DNA of 64,000 nt from an uncultured Paracoccaceae bacterium (GCA_937920555.1 CAKZTM010000032.1:1-64000); one strand, 5' to 3'. Shown: positions 1 through 8,134, counted from the first letter of the stretch. Notes: generated by a model not told the origin, from the sequence alone. Program-made: numbers and translations.

Positions 1-920
1 GAGTGGTGGTTCGGCGCGGCAGTGATATCGATCACGCGGACCTCATCTGGGTTCCAAACGTCGCGCCACCCAGGGCGCATCTCAATCGGGTCATAGCCCA
101 CGCAGATCACCAAATCAGCGTCGCGCACTAAGGGCAGAAGATGCTTGTCGGCCAAGGGTGATAACCCTGCCCCACCCATCGCCAGCGCATGAGTCTCGGG
201 GATCACGCCCTTGGCTTTGTAAGTCGTGATTACCGGCGCGCCATAAGTCTCGGCGAATTGCAACAACTCTGCATGGCTTTCATCGTAGAGCACATCAAGC
301 CCCGCGATAATCACTGGCCGCTCCGCCGCATCAAGCCAAGTTTGCGCCAGCGCCAAATCGGCAGCTGCAGGTGCTGTTAGACCGGCGTTAACGCGTCTGC
401 GAAGTCTTGGCGCTGAACGGGCATCCGCGACCGAGATCGGTACATCAATGTGAACAGGGCCATTGCGACCCTCGGTGGCGATGCCAACGGCTTTATCAGC
501 AACGATGTCGGCCCCTTCAACAGTCAGCGTAAATGTTGCCTTGGTGATCTCACCAAATACGCGACTGTGGTCGAGGACCTGATGCGTATACGTCAGCGCC
601 TCGTCAGGGTCGACGCATCCGGTCAGCACAATCATCGGCACGCGTTCTTGATGCGCATTGGCGACCGCGTTTACACCGTTCATAGCGCCCGGCCCGACGG
701 TGGCCACCAAGATGGCAGGCGCTCCGTTCATATGGTGCGCTCCTTCGGCCATGAAGCCCGCGGCGTTCTCGTGCTTGCACAACACAAACTCGATCCCCGC
801 CTTTTCTAGCGCATCAACTAGCGTCAAAACCTCGCCACCGGGCATCCCGAACGCATGGCGGCAGCCCGCCTCGTACAAACGTTCAGCAAGCAAATCGGCG
901 GCACGTTTGGGGCTGGTCAT
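1..920 (-). CDS. Thiamine-diphosphate-dependent enzyme, acetolactate synthase-like (3' truncated by window edge)
   Basis: I translated this gene directly from the minus strand; it is open from the ATG at 920 to base 1, about 306 residues, so the C-terminal half lies outside the window. The N-terminal TPP-binding fold is clear: a GMPGGEV loop near residue 25 and a KHENAAGFMAEGA segment near 50 that carries the cofactor-activating glutamate, followed by VGPGAMN and GPVHIDVP, both typical of acetolactate synthase, oxalyl-CoA decarboxylase and related enzymes. The central domain begins near residue 190. An AGGAGA-like Shine-Dalgarno precedes the ATG. It lies 32 bases downstream of the DUF302 gene on the same strand. 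The substrate cannot be told without the C-terminal half; true IlvB is possible, but no ilvN is visible. Confidence 0.85.
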   Translation of the reverse strand, partial: MTSPKRAADLLAERLYEAGCRHAFGMPGGEVLTLVDALEKAGIEFVLCKHENAAGFMAEGAHHMNGAPAILVATVGPGAMNGVNAVANAHQERVPMIVLTGCVDPDEALTYTHQVLDHSRVFGEITKATFTLTVEGADIVADKAVGIATEGRNGPVHIDVPISVADARSAPRLRRRVNAGLTAPAAADLALAQTWLDAAERPVIIAGLDVLYDESHAELLQFAETYGAPVITTYKAKGVIPETHALAMGGAGLSPLADKHLLPLVRDADLVICVGYDPIEMRPGWRDVWNPDEVRVIDITAAPNHH

Positions 921-952
921 GTGGATCTCCTGAAATGGCTTATCCGCTGGTA

Positions 953-1414
953 TCAACCAGCCGCAGCCTCGGCAATGGCTTTGAAGATTGCGTCTAGTTC
1001 CTTGGCAGCCACGCTCAAATCGGGCCCCGCTTCATCCAGATATGGAGCAAACACAAAAGACGGCGTTTTGTAACTCAGCGTCGCACCACTGTCGGCCTCG
1101 GTCACATACATACGAACCGGCGCTTCAATCATCGCAGCTGTGGACAGCGCTAGAATGCGGACCGCAAACTTGTTGTTGAACACCCCAATCACGCGGTTGC
1201 CCGGAATGGTAATCCCACGGGCCTTCGCCGCTGCTGTTGGTCCAGCTTGGGTCACCACCCCCATTTTGTTGGCCTTCACCGCAGCCTTTACGTCGTCGAC
1301 AAGTTGGCCATAGGATTTGGTCGTTTTCATCACCACCCATCCTTCGCGGGCGGTGACGTCTGCTTGGGCAACGCTGGCCCAAATGCTAAGGACAACAATG
1401 AGTACGGCGCGCAT
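953..1414 (-). CDS. DUF302 family periplasmic protein
   Basis: The frame is open from 1453, but the ATG at 1414 is preferred because it has GGAG about 8 bases upstream and begins a normal signal peptide (MRAVLIVVLSIWASVAQA). The mature protein of about 135 residues has the DUF302 pattern: an amphipathic start (SYGQLVDDVKAAV), a central VIGVFNNKFAVRIL strand-helix, and EAPVRMYVTEA before a C-terminal helix. DUF302 proteins are small alpha/beta proteins of uncertain role, sometimes suggested to bind nucleotides or tetrapyrroles. It may be co-transcribed with the thiamine-diphosphate enzyme 32 bases downstream. The family call is fairly secure; the function is unknown. Confidence 0.75.
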   Translation of the reverse strand: MRAVLIVVLSIWASVAQADVTAREGWVVMKTTKSYGQLVDDVKAAVKANKMGVVTQAGPTAAAKARGITIPGNRVIGVFNNKFAVRILALSTAAMIEAPVRMYVTEADSGATLSYKTPSFVFAPYLDEAGPDLSVAAKELDAIFKAIAEAAAG

Positions 1415-1507
1415 GTCGGGTCTCCATCTGGTGATAAATACTAAAAAACACATGCCAGAGACCCAAGCACATCACAATTCACGTCTTCGCTAACGCTTGA
1501 AGTACAC

Positions 1508-1541
1508 GCAAAAGGCCCCCAAGCATCTGCTTGAGGGCCTT
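1508..1541 (-). terminator. Rho-independent terminator of the superoxide dismutase gene
   Basis: Read on the minus strand there is a 13-bp stem (one G-T pair; arms 1529-1541 and 1512-1524) with a 4-base loop, followed by TTTT. It lies 44 bases after the sod stop codon. The plus-strand reading also has a long T-run, so it could work in both directions. Confidence 0.9.
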
Positions 1542-1584
1542 TTTTAACAAAGTCGCGCGCAGGCATCGCCTGCGCTCAATCAGA

Positions 1585-2181
1585 TCACATGCGGGATGCG
1601 ACGTTTTCCCAGTTTACCAGATTTTCCAGGAAGTTGGTCAGATAGACAGGACGCTTGTTGCGGAAGTCGATGTAGTAGGAGTGTTCCCACACGTCGCAAC
1701 CCAGCAGCGTTGTCTGACCAAAGCACAGCGGGTTCACGCCGTTCTCGGTCTTGGTGACTTTCAATTCGCCGCCATCAACCACCAGCCAACACCAGCCAGA
1801 GCCGAACTGGCCCGCACCTGCGGCGGAGAAATCTTCCTTGAACTTGTCCACAGAGCCGAACGCATCGACAATGCGGCTTTCCAGCTCGGAGGGCATGGCC
1901 GATTTGCCGGGGCTCATCATTTCCCAGAACTGATTGTGGTTCCAAAGCTGGGAGATGTTGTTGAAAATGCCGGACTGCGCCACAGCTTTTGCATCATAGG
2001 TGCCGCGAATGATGTCCTCCATGGACTTGTCCGCCCACTGGGTTCCGGCAATCAGTTTATTGCCGTTATCCACATAGGCCTTGTGGTGCAAATCATGGTG
2101 ATATTCGAGTGTTTCTTTGGACATGCCGTCATTTGCAAGAGCGTCATGGGCATATGGAAGATCTGGTAGTTCGAAAGCCAT
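1585..2181 (-). CDS. sodB: Superoxide dismutase [Fe/Mn]
   Basis: Converts superoxide to oxygen and hydrogen peroxide in the cytoplasm. The product is 198 residues from the ATG at 2181, the usual length for bacterial Fe/Mn SOD; an upstream ATG at 2220 gives an unlikely basic extension, and AAGGGGA sits before 2181. The start MAFELPDLPYAHDAL, the YHHDLHHKAYVDN helix with the first metal-ligand His, the second His in WNHNQFW, and the C-terminal DVWEHSYYIDFRN with Asp and His ligands are all present. The glycine-rich FGSGWCWLV segment is canonical. Its sequence fits the Fe-type enzymes common in roseobacters, but the metal cannot be fixed by eye. Single-gene unit with its own terminator. Confidence 0.95.
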   Translation of the reverse strand: MAFELPDLPYAHDALANDGMSKETLEYHHDLHHKAYVDNGNKLIAGTQWADKSMEDIIRGTYDAKAVAQSGIFNNISQLWNHNQFWEMMSPGKSAMPSELESRIVDAFGSVDKFKEDFSAAGAGQFGSGWCWLVVDGGELKVTKTENGVNPLCFGQTTLLGCDVWEHSYYIDFRNKRPVYLTNFLENLVNWENVASRM

Positions 2182-2409
2182 TTCGGGTCCCCTTCGTGGT
2201 GGTGCAAAATCACGAGGCATGATGCCTCTTGTGGTTGAGGGGACTATAGCGCAATGCGGACCGGGTAAAAGTGCAAACCAACCGGAGTGGCATCATCGGG
2301 CCGGAGATATTTCGGCGGGGCTTGGTATTGGCGCATAAGCGGTGTCAATTCGCTTGCATTGGGCGCAACGAGTGATACGGCTGCGGCATAGTATTCGCCG
2401 GTTAACTTC

Positions 2410-3285
2410 ATGCCAAAACTTTCCGACACGCTCAAAGGCGCCCTTTTAATGATGGGGGCCATGGCGGGCTTCACCTTTAACGACGCGTTTATGCGCGGGG
2501 TTTTGCAGGACATCCCGCTGTTTCAGGCGGTGTTCTTGCGTGGTTTATTTCTGTCGCTTTGTCTGGGCGTTTTGGCGTGGCGGCGCGGGGCGTTGCTGTT
2601 TCGCCCGGCCCCGGCAGACCGGTGGCGGATCAGATTGCGATCAGGTGCGGAGGCTTCGGGCACGTTTTTGTTTCTGACCGCTCTGAGCCTTCTGCCCTTT
2701 GCCAACATTGCCGCGATCATGCAGGTGATCCCTTTGGCGGTCACGTTGGGGGCCTATCTTTTTCTGGGCGCGCCCATTGGTTGGCGGCGGATTGCGGCGA
2801 TTTTGATCGGTTTTATGGGCGTTTTGATTGTGATCCGGCCCGGCACGGACGGGTTCAGCTTTGCCTCTGTGCTGGTTTTGATCGTGGTGGGTATTGTGGT
2901 GGTGCGCGATCTGGCCTCCAAGGTTTTATCGCCAACGATCCCGTCAGTGGCGGTGTCTTTGCACGCAGCCGTATTGCTGACGCTGATAAACGGCGCTTTG
3001 ATGCTGGGCCAGGACTGGGTGGCGGTCAGTACAGCCCATTGGCTGTCGATTGGCATTGCGGCAGTGGTTCTAACGGCGGGTTATATTTGCTCAGTCTCAG
3101 CCATGCGGGTGGGTGATATCGCGGCCATTGCGCCGTTTCGCTATACAAGTCTTCTTTGGGCGATTGCGATCGGGGTGGTGTTTTTTGACGAAATCCCGGA
3201 CCGTTGGACCTTGTTGGGCTCCGCAATCATCGTGGCCATGGGGGTATTTAGTTTCTACAGAGAGAGGAAACTCTCCAAGGCGTGA
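2410..3285 (+). CDS. EamA/DMT-superfamily transporter
   Basis: Inner-membrane protein of 291 residues with about ten hydrophobic segments, arranged as two tandem five-helix EamA repeats. Typical landmarks are the first-helix NDAFMRG region, FLTALSLLPFANIAAI in the first repeat, GFMGVLIVIRPG at the repeat junction and AIAPFRYTSLLWAIAIG near the end. Members export metabolites such as amino acids or purines, but the substrate here is unknown. It is divergent from sod with about 230 bases between the two genes, and converges with a small membrane gene four bases after its stop. The start has only a weak Shine-Dalgarno, so a slightly different start is possible. Confidence 0.85.
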   Translation: MPKLSDTLKGALLMMGAMAGFTFNDAFMRGVLQDIPLFQAVFLRGLFLSLCLGVLAWRRGALLFRPAPADRWRIRLRSGAEASGTFLFLTALSLLPFANIAAIMQVIPLAVTLGAYLFLGAPIGWRRIAAILIGFMGVLIVIRPGTDGFSFASVLVLIVVGIVVVRDLASKVLSPTIPSVAVSLHAAVLLTLINGALMLGQDWVAVSTAHWLSIGIAAVVLTAGYICSVSAMRVGDIAAIAPFRYTSLLWAIAIGVVFFDEIPDRWTLLGSAIIVAMGVFSFYRERKLSKA

Positions 3286-3288
3286 CAA

Positions 3289-3516
3289 TCATTTCCAGTC
3301 TTGGCGTAATCTAATTAGGGCCAATGCACAAATGGGGATCAGTGCGATGCAAGGCAAACAACCCATAAGAAATAGTGCAACCATTATCGGGGTGCCTAGC
3401 GATAGTGCGCCGCCAACGATAGAAACGCCCAAAAACCAAAGCAAAAACGCGGCCATGACCCCGCATGTCGTCATAAGGGGCCTTGCTTCTAACTGACTAC
3501 GAAACCATTTCCACAT
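3289..3516 (-). CDS. Small two-helix membrane protein, unknown function
   Basis: Encodes 75 residues from the ATG at 3516 (MWKWFRSQLEARP), preferred over an ATG at 3531 because AGAGGG lies about 6-9 bases upstream of it. Two strong hydrophobic segments occur, around residues 15-38 and 43-64, ending in a basic LIRLRQDWK tail that should be cytoplasmic. No family is recognised. It is the last gene of the yajC-secDF-tauE-Mth938 run, starting about 20 bases after the Mth938 stop, so translational coupling is likely. It could be a roseobacter-specific small membrane protein. Confidence 0.6.
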   Translation of the reverse strand: MWKWFRSQLEARPLMTTCGVMAAFLLWFLGVSIVGGALSLGTPIMVALFLMGCLPCIALIPICALALIRLRQDWK

Positions 3517-3536
3517 TCCGCGCCCTCTCATCGCGG

Positions 3537-3890
3537 CTAGACCGCCAAAAGCGCAGCCGCGACCCGTCTGCCTTCGGACAGAAGCACGTTATAGGTACGG
3601 CAGGCCGAGGGGGTGCCCATAGCCTCATAGGCCAGACCGGCGGCTTTCAGCGCCTCTTTGAACGCTGCGGGCGGGTGGTCAATATCCGCCCCCATACCCA
3701 AAAACAACACGTCCATTCCGGCGGCTTCTAAGAGGATCGTCTCCAGATCCTCCAGCCCGCCCCACGGTTTTGGACCCGATGGCATCATGAGGATATTGCC
3801 TTTGTGGATCTCGCCCGCGATCCGGAAGAACCCCGGACCATAGCCGTCAATGGGCGGCATTCCATCGAAGTCGATCTCATTCATGCGCAT
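3537..3890 (-). CDS. Mth938-like domain protein (DUF498 family)
   Basis: A 117-residue cytosolic protein with the Mth938/NDUFAF3 fold: an N-terminal MNEIDFDGMPPIDGYGPGFF strand pair, the GDILL-like segment (here NILMMPSGPKPW), a GMGADIDHPPAAFKEAL loop and a C-terminal RTYNVLLSEGRRVAAALLAV. The human homologue NDUFAF3 is a complex I assembly factor, and alphaproteobacterial members often follow secDF as here. The bacterial role is not established. GGAG lies about 10 bases before the ATG at 3890 and overlaps the end of the upstream TauE gene, so the two are probably co-translated. Presence of a large nuo operon in the same window fits, but does not prove, an assembly role. Confidence 0.85.
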   Translation of the reverse strand: MRMNEIDFDGMPPIDGYGPGFFRIAGEIHKGNILMMPSGPKPWGGLEDLETILLEAAGMDVLFLGMGADIDHPPAAFKEALKAAGLAYEAMGTPSACRTYNVLLSEGRRVAAALLAV

Positions 3891-3896
3891 AACAGC

Positions 3897-4649
3897 TTAA
3901 CTCCACGACGGCAGGCTAAGGACAACAGAGGCCACAATAACCACATATGCGGTGGCGCGAAACAGTGCCTCGCGGGAGGGATCGAATATTTTTTGCCCCA
4001 CAAGCGTGGCCAGTGCGTAGGGGATGACGAGGATCAGGCCGAGCCATATCCGCTCGGGCGTCATCAGGCCGCGAAAGACGAGCATGCCAAAGCCTGCGAT
4101 TGTGATCAGAAAGAAGAATATGATGATGTTGGCGCGGGTGACTTCGGGCCGGTAAGGCCCAGACATATACATCATGATCACCGGAGGACCGGCGAGGCCA
4201 AAAAAACCGCTCATGAAGCCTGCGATACTGCCCACACCGAACGTGCCTGCCGGTCCAAGCCGTTTTGTATAGCGCCAGCCTGAGATCATCAGGGCCAGAA
4301 GGACCACGATCAGGCCCGAGACGATCCAGCGGAATATGTCGCTTTGGGTGGTGGCCAGAAAATAGATGCCCAGCGGGATGAACAAGACGGCCGAGGCGGT
4401 CAGGCGGGCGACATGGCGCGGCTCGCCGTCGCGAATACCGCGTTTGAGCAAGGGGAGTGCGCCGATCCCGTCCATGATTTGCAGGGCCACCACAGTCGTG
4501 ATCGGGTCAGTAAAGATGCCCATGACAGGGATGAAGATCATGCCCGCACCAAAGCCTGCAAAACCGCGCACGATGCCTGCAATGATAGAGGCTAGTATGA
4601 TCCAATAGATGCCGTTGCTGGCGAGGGCTGTTGCCAGCCCGTCTAGCAT
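3897..4649 (-). CDS. TauE/SafE-family sulfite/organosulfur exporter permease
   Basis: Inner-membrane protein of 250 residues with about eight hydrophobic segments in two repeats. The family signature GFAGFGAGMIFIPVMG lies near residues 30-45, and the second repeat has GSIAGFMSGFFGLAGPPVIMMYM near 140-160. TauE/SafE proteins move sulfite, sulfoacetate or related anions; roseobacters use them in taurine and DMSP sulfur metabolism. It sits 36 bases after secF and seven bases before the Mth938 gene, so it is part of the same transcription unit. The substrate is not inferable from the sequence. Confidence 0.85.
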   Translation of the reverse strand: MLDGLATALASNGIYWIILASIIAGIVRGFAGFGAGMIFIPVMGIFTDPITTVVALQIMDGIGALPLLKRGIRDGEPRHVARLTASAVLFIPLGIYFLATTQSDIFRWIVSGLIVVLLALMISGWRYTKRLGPAGTFGVGSIAGFMSGFFGLAGPPVIMMYMSGPYRPEVTRANIIIFFFLITIAGFGMLVFRGLMTPERIWLGLILVIPYALATLVGQKIFDPSREALFRATAYVVIVASVVLSLPSWS

Positions 4650-4685
4650 GTCGCGCTCAATGGCGTATTTGGCCGGGTGACAGGG

Positions 4686-5663
4686 TCACGCATCGACGCC
4701 CGCGAATTGCGTGCCCGCATTGCCGTCTTTCTTTTCCCAATCGCGCGTCACGCCGAGTTTGAGAAGCACCGGAGAAGCTACAAAGACCGACGAATATGTC
4801 CCTACTATCACGCCCCAGATCATCGCGAATACGAAGCCGCGGATCACATCACCGCCGAACACGTAAAGGGCGATTAGGGCCAGAAGTGTCGTCACCGAGG
4901 TCATGACGGTGCGGCTCAAGGTCTCGTTAATCGACAGGTTCAGGACTTCCTTGAGGGTGGTTTTCTTGAACTTGCGCAAGTTTTCACGCACCCGGTCAAA
5001 CACCACAACAGTGTCGTTGAGTGAGTAGCCCACGATGGTCAGGATGGCCGCGATGATGGCAAGGTTGAATTCCAGTTGCACAAGGGCAAACACCCCGATG
5101 GTCAGGATCACGTCATGCACAAGTGCCACGACCGCGCCCACGGAGAACTGCCATTCAAATCGGAGCCAAATGTAAAACAGCACAGCAGCCACAGCCAGCA
5201 CCAGTGCCAACACACCTGCTTGTACCAATTCACCGGACACTTTCGCCCCCACGCTATCTGTGGACAGGAACTTGATGCCGGGAAAGGACGCTGTGAGTGC
5301 GTCTTTGACAGACACAATCGCTTCGTTTTGTATCGCCGGATCATTGTCTTTTTGCTCGATGCGCACCATGGCGATGTTTTTGGCCGTGCCGGTCAGTTCT
5401 GCGGCGGGATCGCTGATTTTGGTCACGGATGTATCACCGATGCCAAGCGTGTCCACGACGCCGCGAATATCACCTGCGGGCACGTCATCGGCGGTTTCCA
5501 CCATCAACATGGAGCCGCCGCGAAAGTCGATCCCGTAGTTCAAACCGGCTGTGAAAAACAGCACGATAGAGGCAATTACGGCCAGTGTGGACAGGCCCAG
5601 CGTGAACTTGCCTGCGCGGAAGAAATCGATCTTGGTCTCTTTGGGAACGAGTTTCAAACGCAT
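4686..5663 (-). CDS. secF: Protein translocase subunit SecF
   Basis: Accessory subunit of the Sec translocon that uses proton motive force to help release secreted proteins on the periplasmic side. At 325 residues it has family length. TM1 is at about residues 17-38, followed by NYGIDFRGGSML (the SecF G-DFxGG motif), a periplasmic P1 domain to about residue 150, then five membrane helices including GYSLNDTVVVFDRVREN, the hallmark of the second conserved region. It starts three bases after secD in an overlapping Shine-Dalgarno arrangement, as in other yajC-secD-secF operons. Confidence 0.97.
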   Translation of the reverse strand: MRLKLVPKETKIDFFRAGKFTLGLSTLAVIASIVLFFTAGLNYGIDFRGGSMLMVETADDVPAGDIRGVVDTLGIGDTSVTKISDPAAELTGTAKNIAMVRIEQKDNDPAIQNEAIVSVKDALTASFPGIKFLSTDSVGAKVSGELVQAGVLALVLAVAAVLFYIWLRFEWQFSVGAVVALVHDVILTIGVFALVQLEFNLAIIAAILTIVGYSLNDTVVVFDRVRENLRKFKKTTLKEVLNLSINETLSRTVMTSVTTLLALIALYVFGGDVIRGFVFAMIWGVIVGTYSSVFVASPVLLKLGVTRDWEKKDGNAGTQFAGVDA

Positions 5664-5666
5664 GGT

Positions 5667-7298
5667 TTATACCTCAATCGTCTTGGGACGACGGGCGTCG
5701 TACCATGTTACTATCATAAGGCGCGTCACATAAATCGCCGTGAAGACCGAGGTGATGATGCCAAGACCCAGCGTAATCGAGAAGCCGCGCACTGGGCCAG
5801 AGCCCAGCATGAACAGGATTATGGCCGCAATGAAGGTCGTAATATTGGCGTCAATGATTGCCGAGAGTGCTTTTTCATAGCCAAGTTGGATGGCGCGGGC
5901 CGGTCCTTTGGCGGTTTTGAGCTCTTCGCGTATGCGTTCAAAAATCAGCACATTGGCATCCACCGCCATACCAATGGTCAGCACGATGCCCGCAATGCCC
6001 GGCAAGGTGAGCGTGGCCCCTATGAGGCTTAGGAGCCCGAAGATCAGCGCCACGTTGAGGATCAGCGCGATATCGGCAAATACGCCAAACAGACCATAGG
6101 AGAGCGCCATAAAGATCAGCACGCCTGTGAAGGCGACGATGGCCGCGATCCGGCCCGCATCAATGCTATCTTGGCCTAGTTCCGGGCCAACGGTGCGTTG
6201 TTCAAGCACGTTAATCTCTGCGGGCAGCGCGCCTGCGCGCAGGAGGATTGCAAGGCGCGTGCTTTCTTCGACCGAGAAATTCCCGGTGATAATGCCCGAG
6301 CCGCCGGGGATATGTGACTGAATGGTCGGGGCTGAGATCACCTCTTCATCGAGCACAATCGCAAACGGATTGCCGATGTTGCCTGCGGTATATTCGCCGA
6401 AGATGCGTCCGCCCGTTGGGTTTAGCCGGAAGGAGACCGCGGGGCTATTATTTTGGTCAAAGGACGGTTGCGCGTCGACCAGATGTTCACCGGAGATAAC
6501 CGGTCTGCGCTCCAAAATGTAGAATGCGCCGGGCTCATCAATGGAAGGGTAGATGATATTGCCAGCCCCTGCCCGCGCATTTTCGTCACCGGTCCGGTTT
6601 ACGACAGGATGGAAGGTCAGCTTGGCGGTTTGGCCGATCAATTCCAAAAGCTCTTCTGCCGAGCCGATGCCGGGCACTTGGATCAAAATACGGTCCTGAC
6701 CCTGGCGTTGAATGGTCGGCTCGCGGGTGCCTGCCTCGTCAACTCGTCTGCGGATGATCTCCAGCGATTGCTCCATGGTGCGATCATCGGTTGCCTGACG
6801 CTCTGCCGCCGACATTGTCAGGGTGATGGTATCGTTTGAGCCTGCAACTTCGAAATCCTGAGAGCCTGCACCCGTAAGCGACACAATCGGCGAGGTCAGG
6901 GCACGCACCGCCTCTATACCCGGCGTTAGACCGGTTGGCTCGCCAATGCGTACGGTAAGCGTGTCCCCCTCGACGCCGATGCGGCGCACAGTACCAACGG
7001 TGTCACGCAGCTCGCGCAACGCGTCGCGCACTTCTGGCCACATTCCGTCCATCCGGTCGGCATACACCTCTTCGACTTCCACCTCGACCAAAAGATGTGC
7101 CCCGCCGCGTAGATCAAGACCAAGATTGACCAGTCCACTGGGGAGTACCGACGGCCATGTATCGTCTTCGACACCTTCGGCCAGCGCATCATTGTGGCTT
7201 TCGACCTTGGCATAAAACAGATTGGGCATTGCGAGCCACAGACCCAAAGCGCAAAGCCCCCAGACCAATAGCTTCTTCCAAAGCGGAAACTCTAGCAT
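5667..7298 (-). CDS. secD: Protein translocase subunit SecD
   Basis: Partner of SecF in the SecDF proton-driven export motor. The 543-residue product has an N-terminal membrane helix (about 8-25), the NLGLDLRGGAHLLVEV motif at about 58-73, a large periplasmic P1 domain (about 75-370) and five C-terminal helices with IGMAVDANVLIFERIREEL carrying the functionally important Asp and Arg residues. Its ATG follows the 26-bp tandem repeat that separates it from yajC. SD-like AGAGGATCG lies upstream of the ATG within the repeat tail. Confidence 0.97.
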   Translation of the reverse strand: MLEFPLWKKLLVWGLCALGLWLAMPNLFYAKVESHNDALAEGVEDDTWPSVLPSGLVNLGLDLRGGAHLLVEVEVEEVYADRMDGMWPEVRDALRELRDTVGTVRRIGVEGDTLTVRIGEPTGLTPGIEAVRALTSPIVSLTGAGSQDFEVAGSNDTITLTMSAAERQATDDRTMEQSLEIIRRRVDEAGTREPTIQRQGQDRILIQVPGIGSAEELLELIGQTAKLTFHPVVNRTGDENARAGAGNIIYPSIDEPGAFYILERRPVISGEHLVDAQPSFDQNNSPAVSFRLNPTGGRIFGEYTAGNIGNPFAIVLDEEVISAPTIQSHIPGGSGIITGNFSVEESTRLAILLRAGALPAEINVLEQRTVGPELGQDSIDAGRIAAIVAFTGVLIFMALSYGLFGVFADIALILNVALIFGLLSLIGATLTLPGIAGIVLTIGMAVDANVLIFERIREELKTAKGPARAIQLGYEKALSAIIDANITTFIAAIILFMLGSGPVRGFSITLGLGIITSVFTAIYVTRLMIVTWYDARRPKTIEV

Positions 7299-7316
7299 CT
7301 TATAAAACGATCCTCT

Positions 7317-7395
7317 TGGCCCGAAGGGACAGACTTATTCAGCGCCCCGAAGGGACAGTTTTGTTCAGTACCCTGAAGGCAGGGATTTACTCAGT
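7317..7395 (-). repeat. Three-copy 26-bp tandem repeat spanning the yajC stop and the yajC-secD spacer
   Basis: On the minus strand three direct units with a 26-base period follow one another, each starting CTGA and containing the core CTG(T/C)CCTTC(G/A)GGG. The first unit includes the yajC stop codon TAA; the second and third fill the rest of the spacer up to the secD Shine-Dalgarno. Units two and three are nearly identical (about 22 of 26), the first more diverged. Each unit has a small CCCTTCGGG-type hairpin, so the repeats could form a ladder of stem-loops in the mRNA. Confidence 0.8.
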
Positions 7396-7713
7396 TGGTT
7401 CGGTCTTGCTGAGAACATTCACAATCGTAGACTGCACAACACGCACTTTGACGCCGGATGCGATTTCCACCTCAACCTCATTGTCGTCTTTGACCTTGGT
7501 GACTTTGCCAATGAGACCGCCTTGGGTGACGACCTGATCGCCACGACGCAGCGCGGCAACCATCGCTGCATGTTCTTTCATCTTCTTTTGTTGGGGGCGG
7601 ATCATCAGGAAATACATAATCGCAAAGATCAGAATGATCGGAACGAAGCTCGCAAATCCGCCCATCGGAGAAGCCCCCGCAGCTTGTGCATAGGCAGGTG
7701 TCGCAAACAGCAT
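7387..7713 (-). CDS. yajC: Preprotein translocase subunit YajC
   Basis: Small Sec-associated inner-membrane protein of 108 residues. It begins with the alphaproteobacterial signal-like MLFATPAYAQAAG, then a single membrane helix (about 25-40) and the family signature FLMIRPQQKKMKEH, followed by the soluble domain with LRRGDQVVTQGGLIGKV. It is first in the yajC-secD-secF operon, and a plausible start region precedes it. The stop codon lies inside the first unit of the 26-bp tandem repeat. YajC interacts with SecDF and is dispensable in E. coli. Confidence 0.96.
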   Translation of the reverse strand: MLFATPAYAQAAGASPMGGFASFVPIILIFAIMYFLMIRPQQKKMKEHAAMVAALRRGDQVVTQGGLIGKVTKVKDDNEVEVEIASGVKVRVVQSTIVNVLSKTEPTE

Positions 7714-7848
7714 AAGTATCCCCTTTAGATAACCGTCAATTCAAGTGCGCGGACCCTATAGCTGGGCCGATTTGGATGCAAGACGCATGGCCCTGCTCAT
7801 GTCCATTTTTCAGTTAAGTTTCGGGTGGGCAAAATTCAATCTGATGTT

Positions 7849-7889
7849 GAAAAAGAAAATGGCCTCCCAGAAACACATCTGAGAGGCCA
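7849..7889 (-). terminator. Strong Rho-independent terminator without an upstream gene
   Basis: On the minus strand a 12-bp stem (TGGCCTCTCAGA with TCTGGGAGGCCA, one G-T pair) and a 6-base loop occupy 7860-7889, followed by TTTTCTTTTTC. There is no annotated gene before it on that strand, which is why a small RNA is proposed. Confidence 0.9.
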
Positions 7890-8100
7890 CTTGTAGCAAA
7901 GTAACTGGCCAACATACCAGCACAGAAACTCGCTCCCTGCGTTGAGATTTAGTGCTAAGCCCCCGCTCGCACTAGTCGCATCAAGTACCAACGCTTGAGC
8001 AAAGCCTCCACATTGGTAGCCGGGTCCGAACAAACCGCTCCGGGAAAAACATGGCCATGTCCGACCGCTCACCGTTACGGTAAGAATCCCATCTTACCCA
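7849..8100 (-). ncRNA. Candidate structured small RNA, unassigned family
   Basis: No credible coding sequence occupies 7714-8416, yet the minus strand shows a complete transcription unit: a sigma70-type promoter just upstream, several stable hairpins, and a strong terminator. Hairpins include GGTAAG...CTTACC at 8079-8098, ACCAATG...CGTTGGT (roughly 7984-8014) with an inner GAG/CTC, and TAGTGC...GCACTA (roughly 7951-7975). A very short frame starting TTG after a GGAGG (LLKRWYLMRLVRAGA) is a possible encoded peptide, but is unproven. I could not match it to 6S RNA, SRP RNA, RNase P or tmRNA. The transcript would be about 250 nt. Confidence 0.55.
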
Positions 8101-8105
8101 CATTT

Positions 8106-8134
8106 ACCCTACAAAAATGGGACTGAAATTTCAA
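8106..8134 (-). promoter_or_regulatory. Predicted sigma70-type promoter for the candidate small RNA
   Basis: Minus-strand TTGAAA (8129-8134), a 17-base spacer and TAGGGT (8106-8111). Transcription would start near 8100, just ahead of the GGTAAG/CTTACC hairpin. The surrounding 8100-8260 stretch is markedly A+T-rich compared with its neighbours. Confidence 0.5.

Noticed and set aside
5076-6032. 318-codon plus-strand open frame antisense to secDF
   Set aside because: Composition rich in His/Arg/Gln typical of an antisense shadow; no Shine-Dalgarno; both secD and secF are strongly supported on the other strand.
7317-7395. Tandem units as a CRISPR array
   Set aside because: Units are contiguous with no spacers, only three copies and no cas genes.
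7836-8072. 78-codon minus-strand frame over the candidate RNA
   Set aside because: It reads through the terminator hairpin and has no recognisable protein character.
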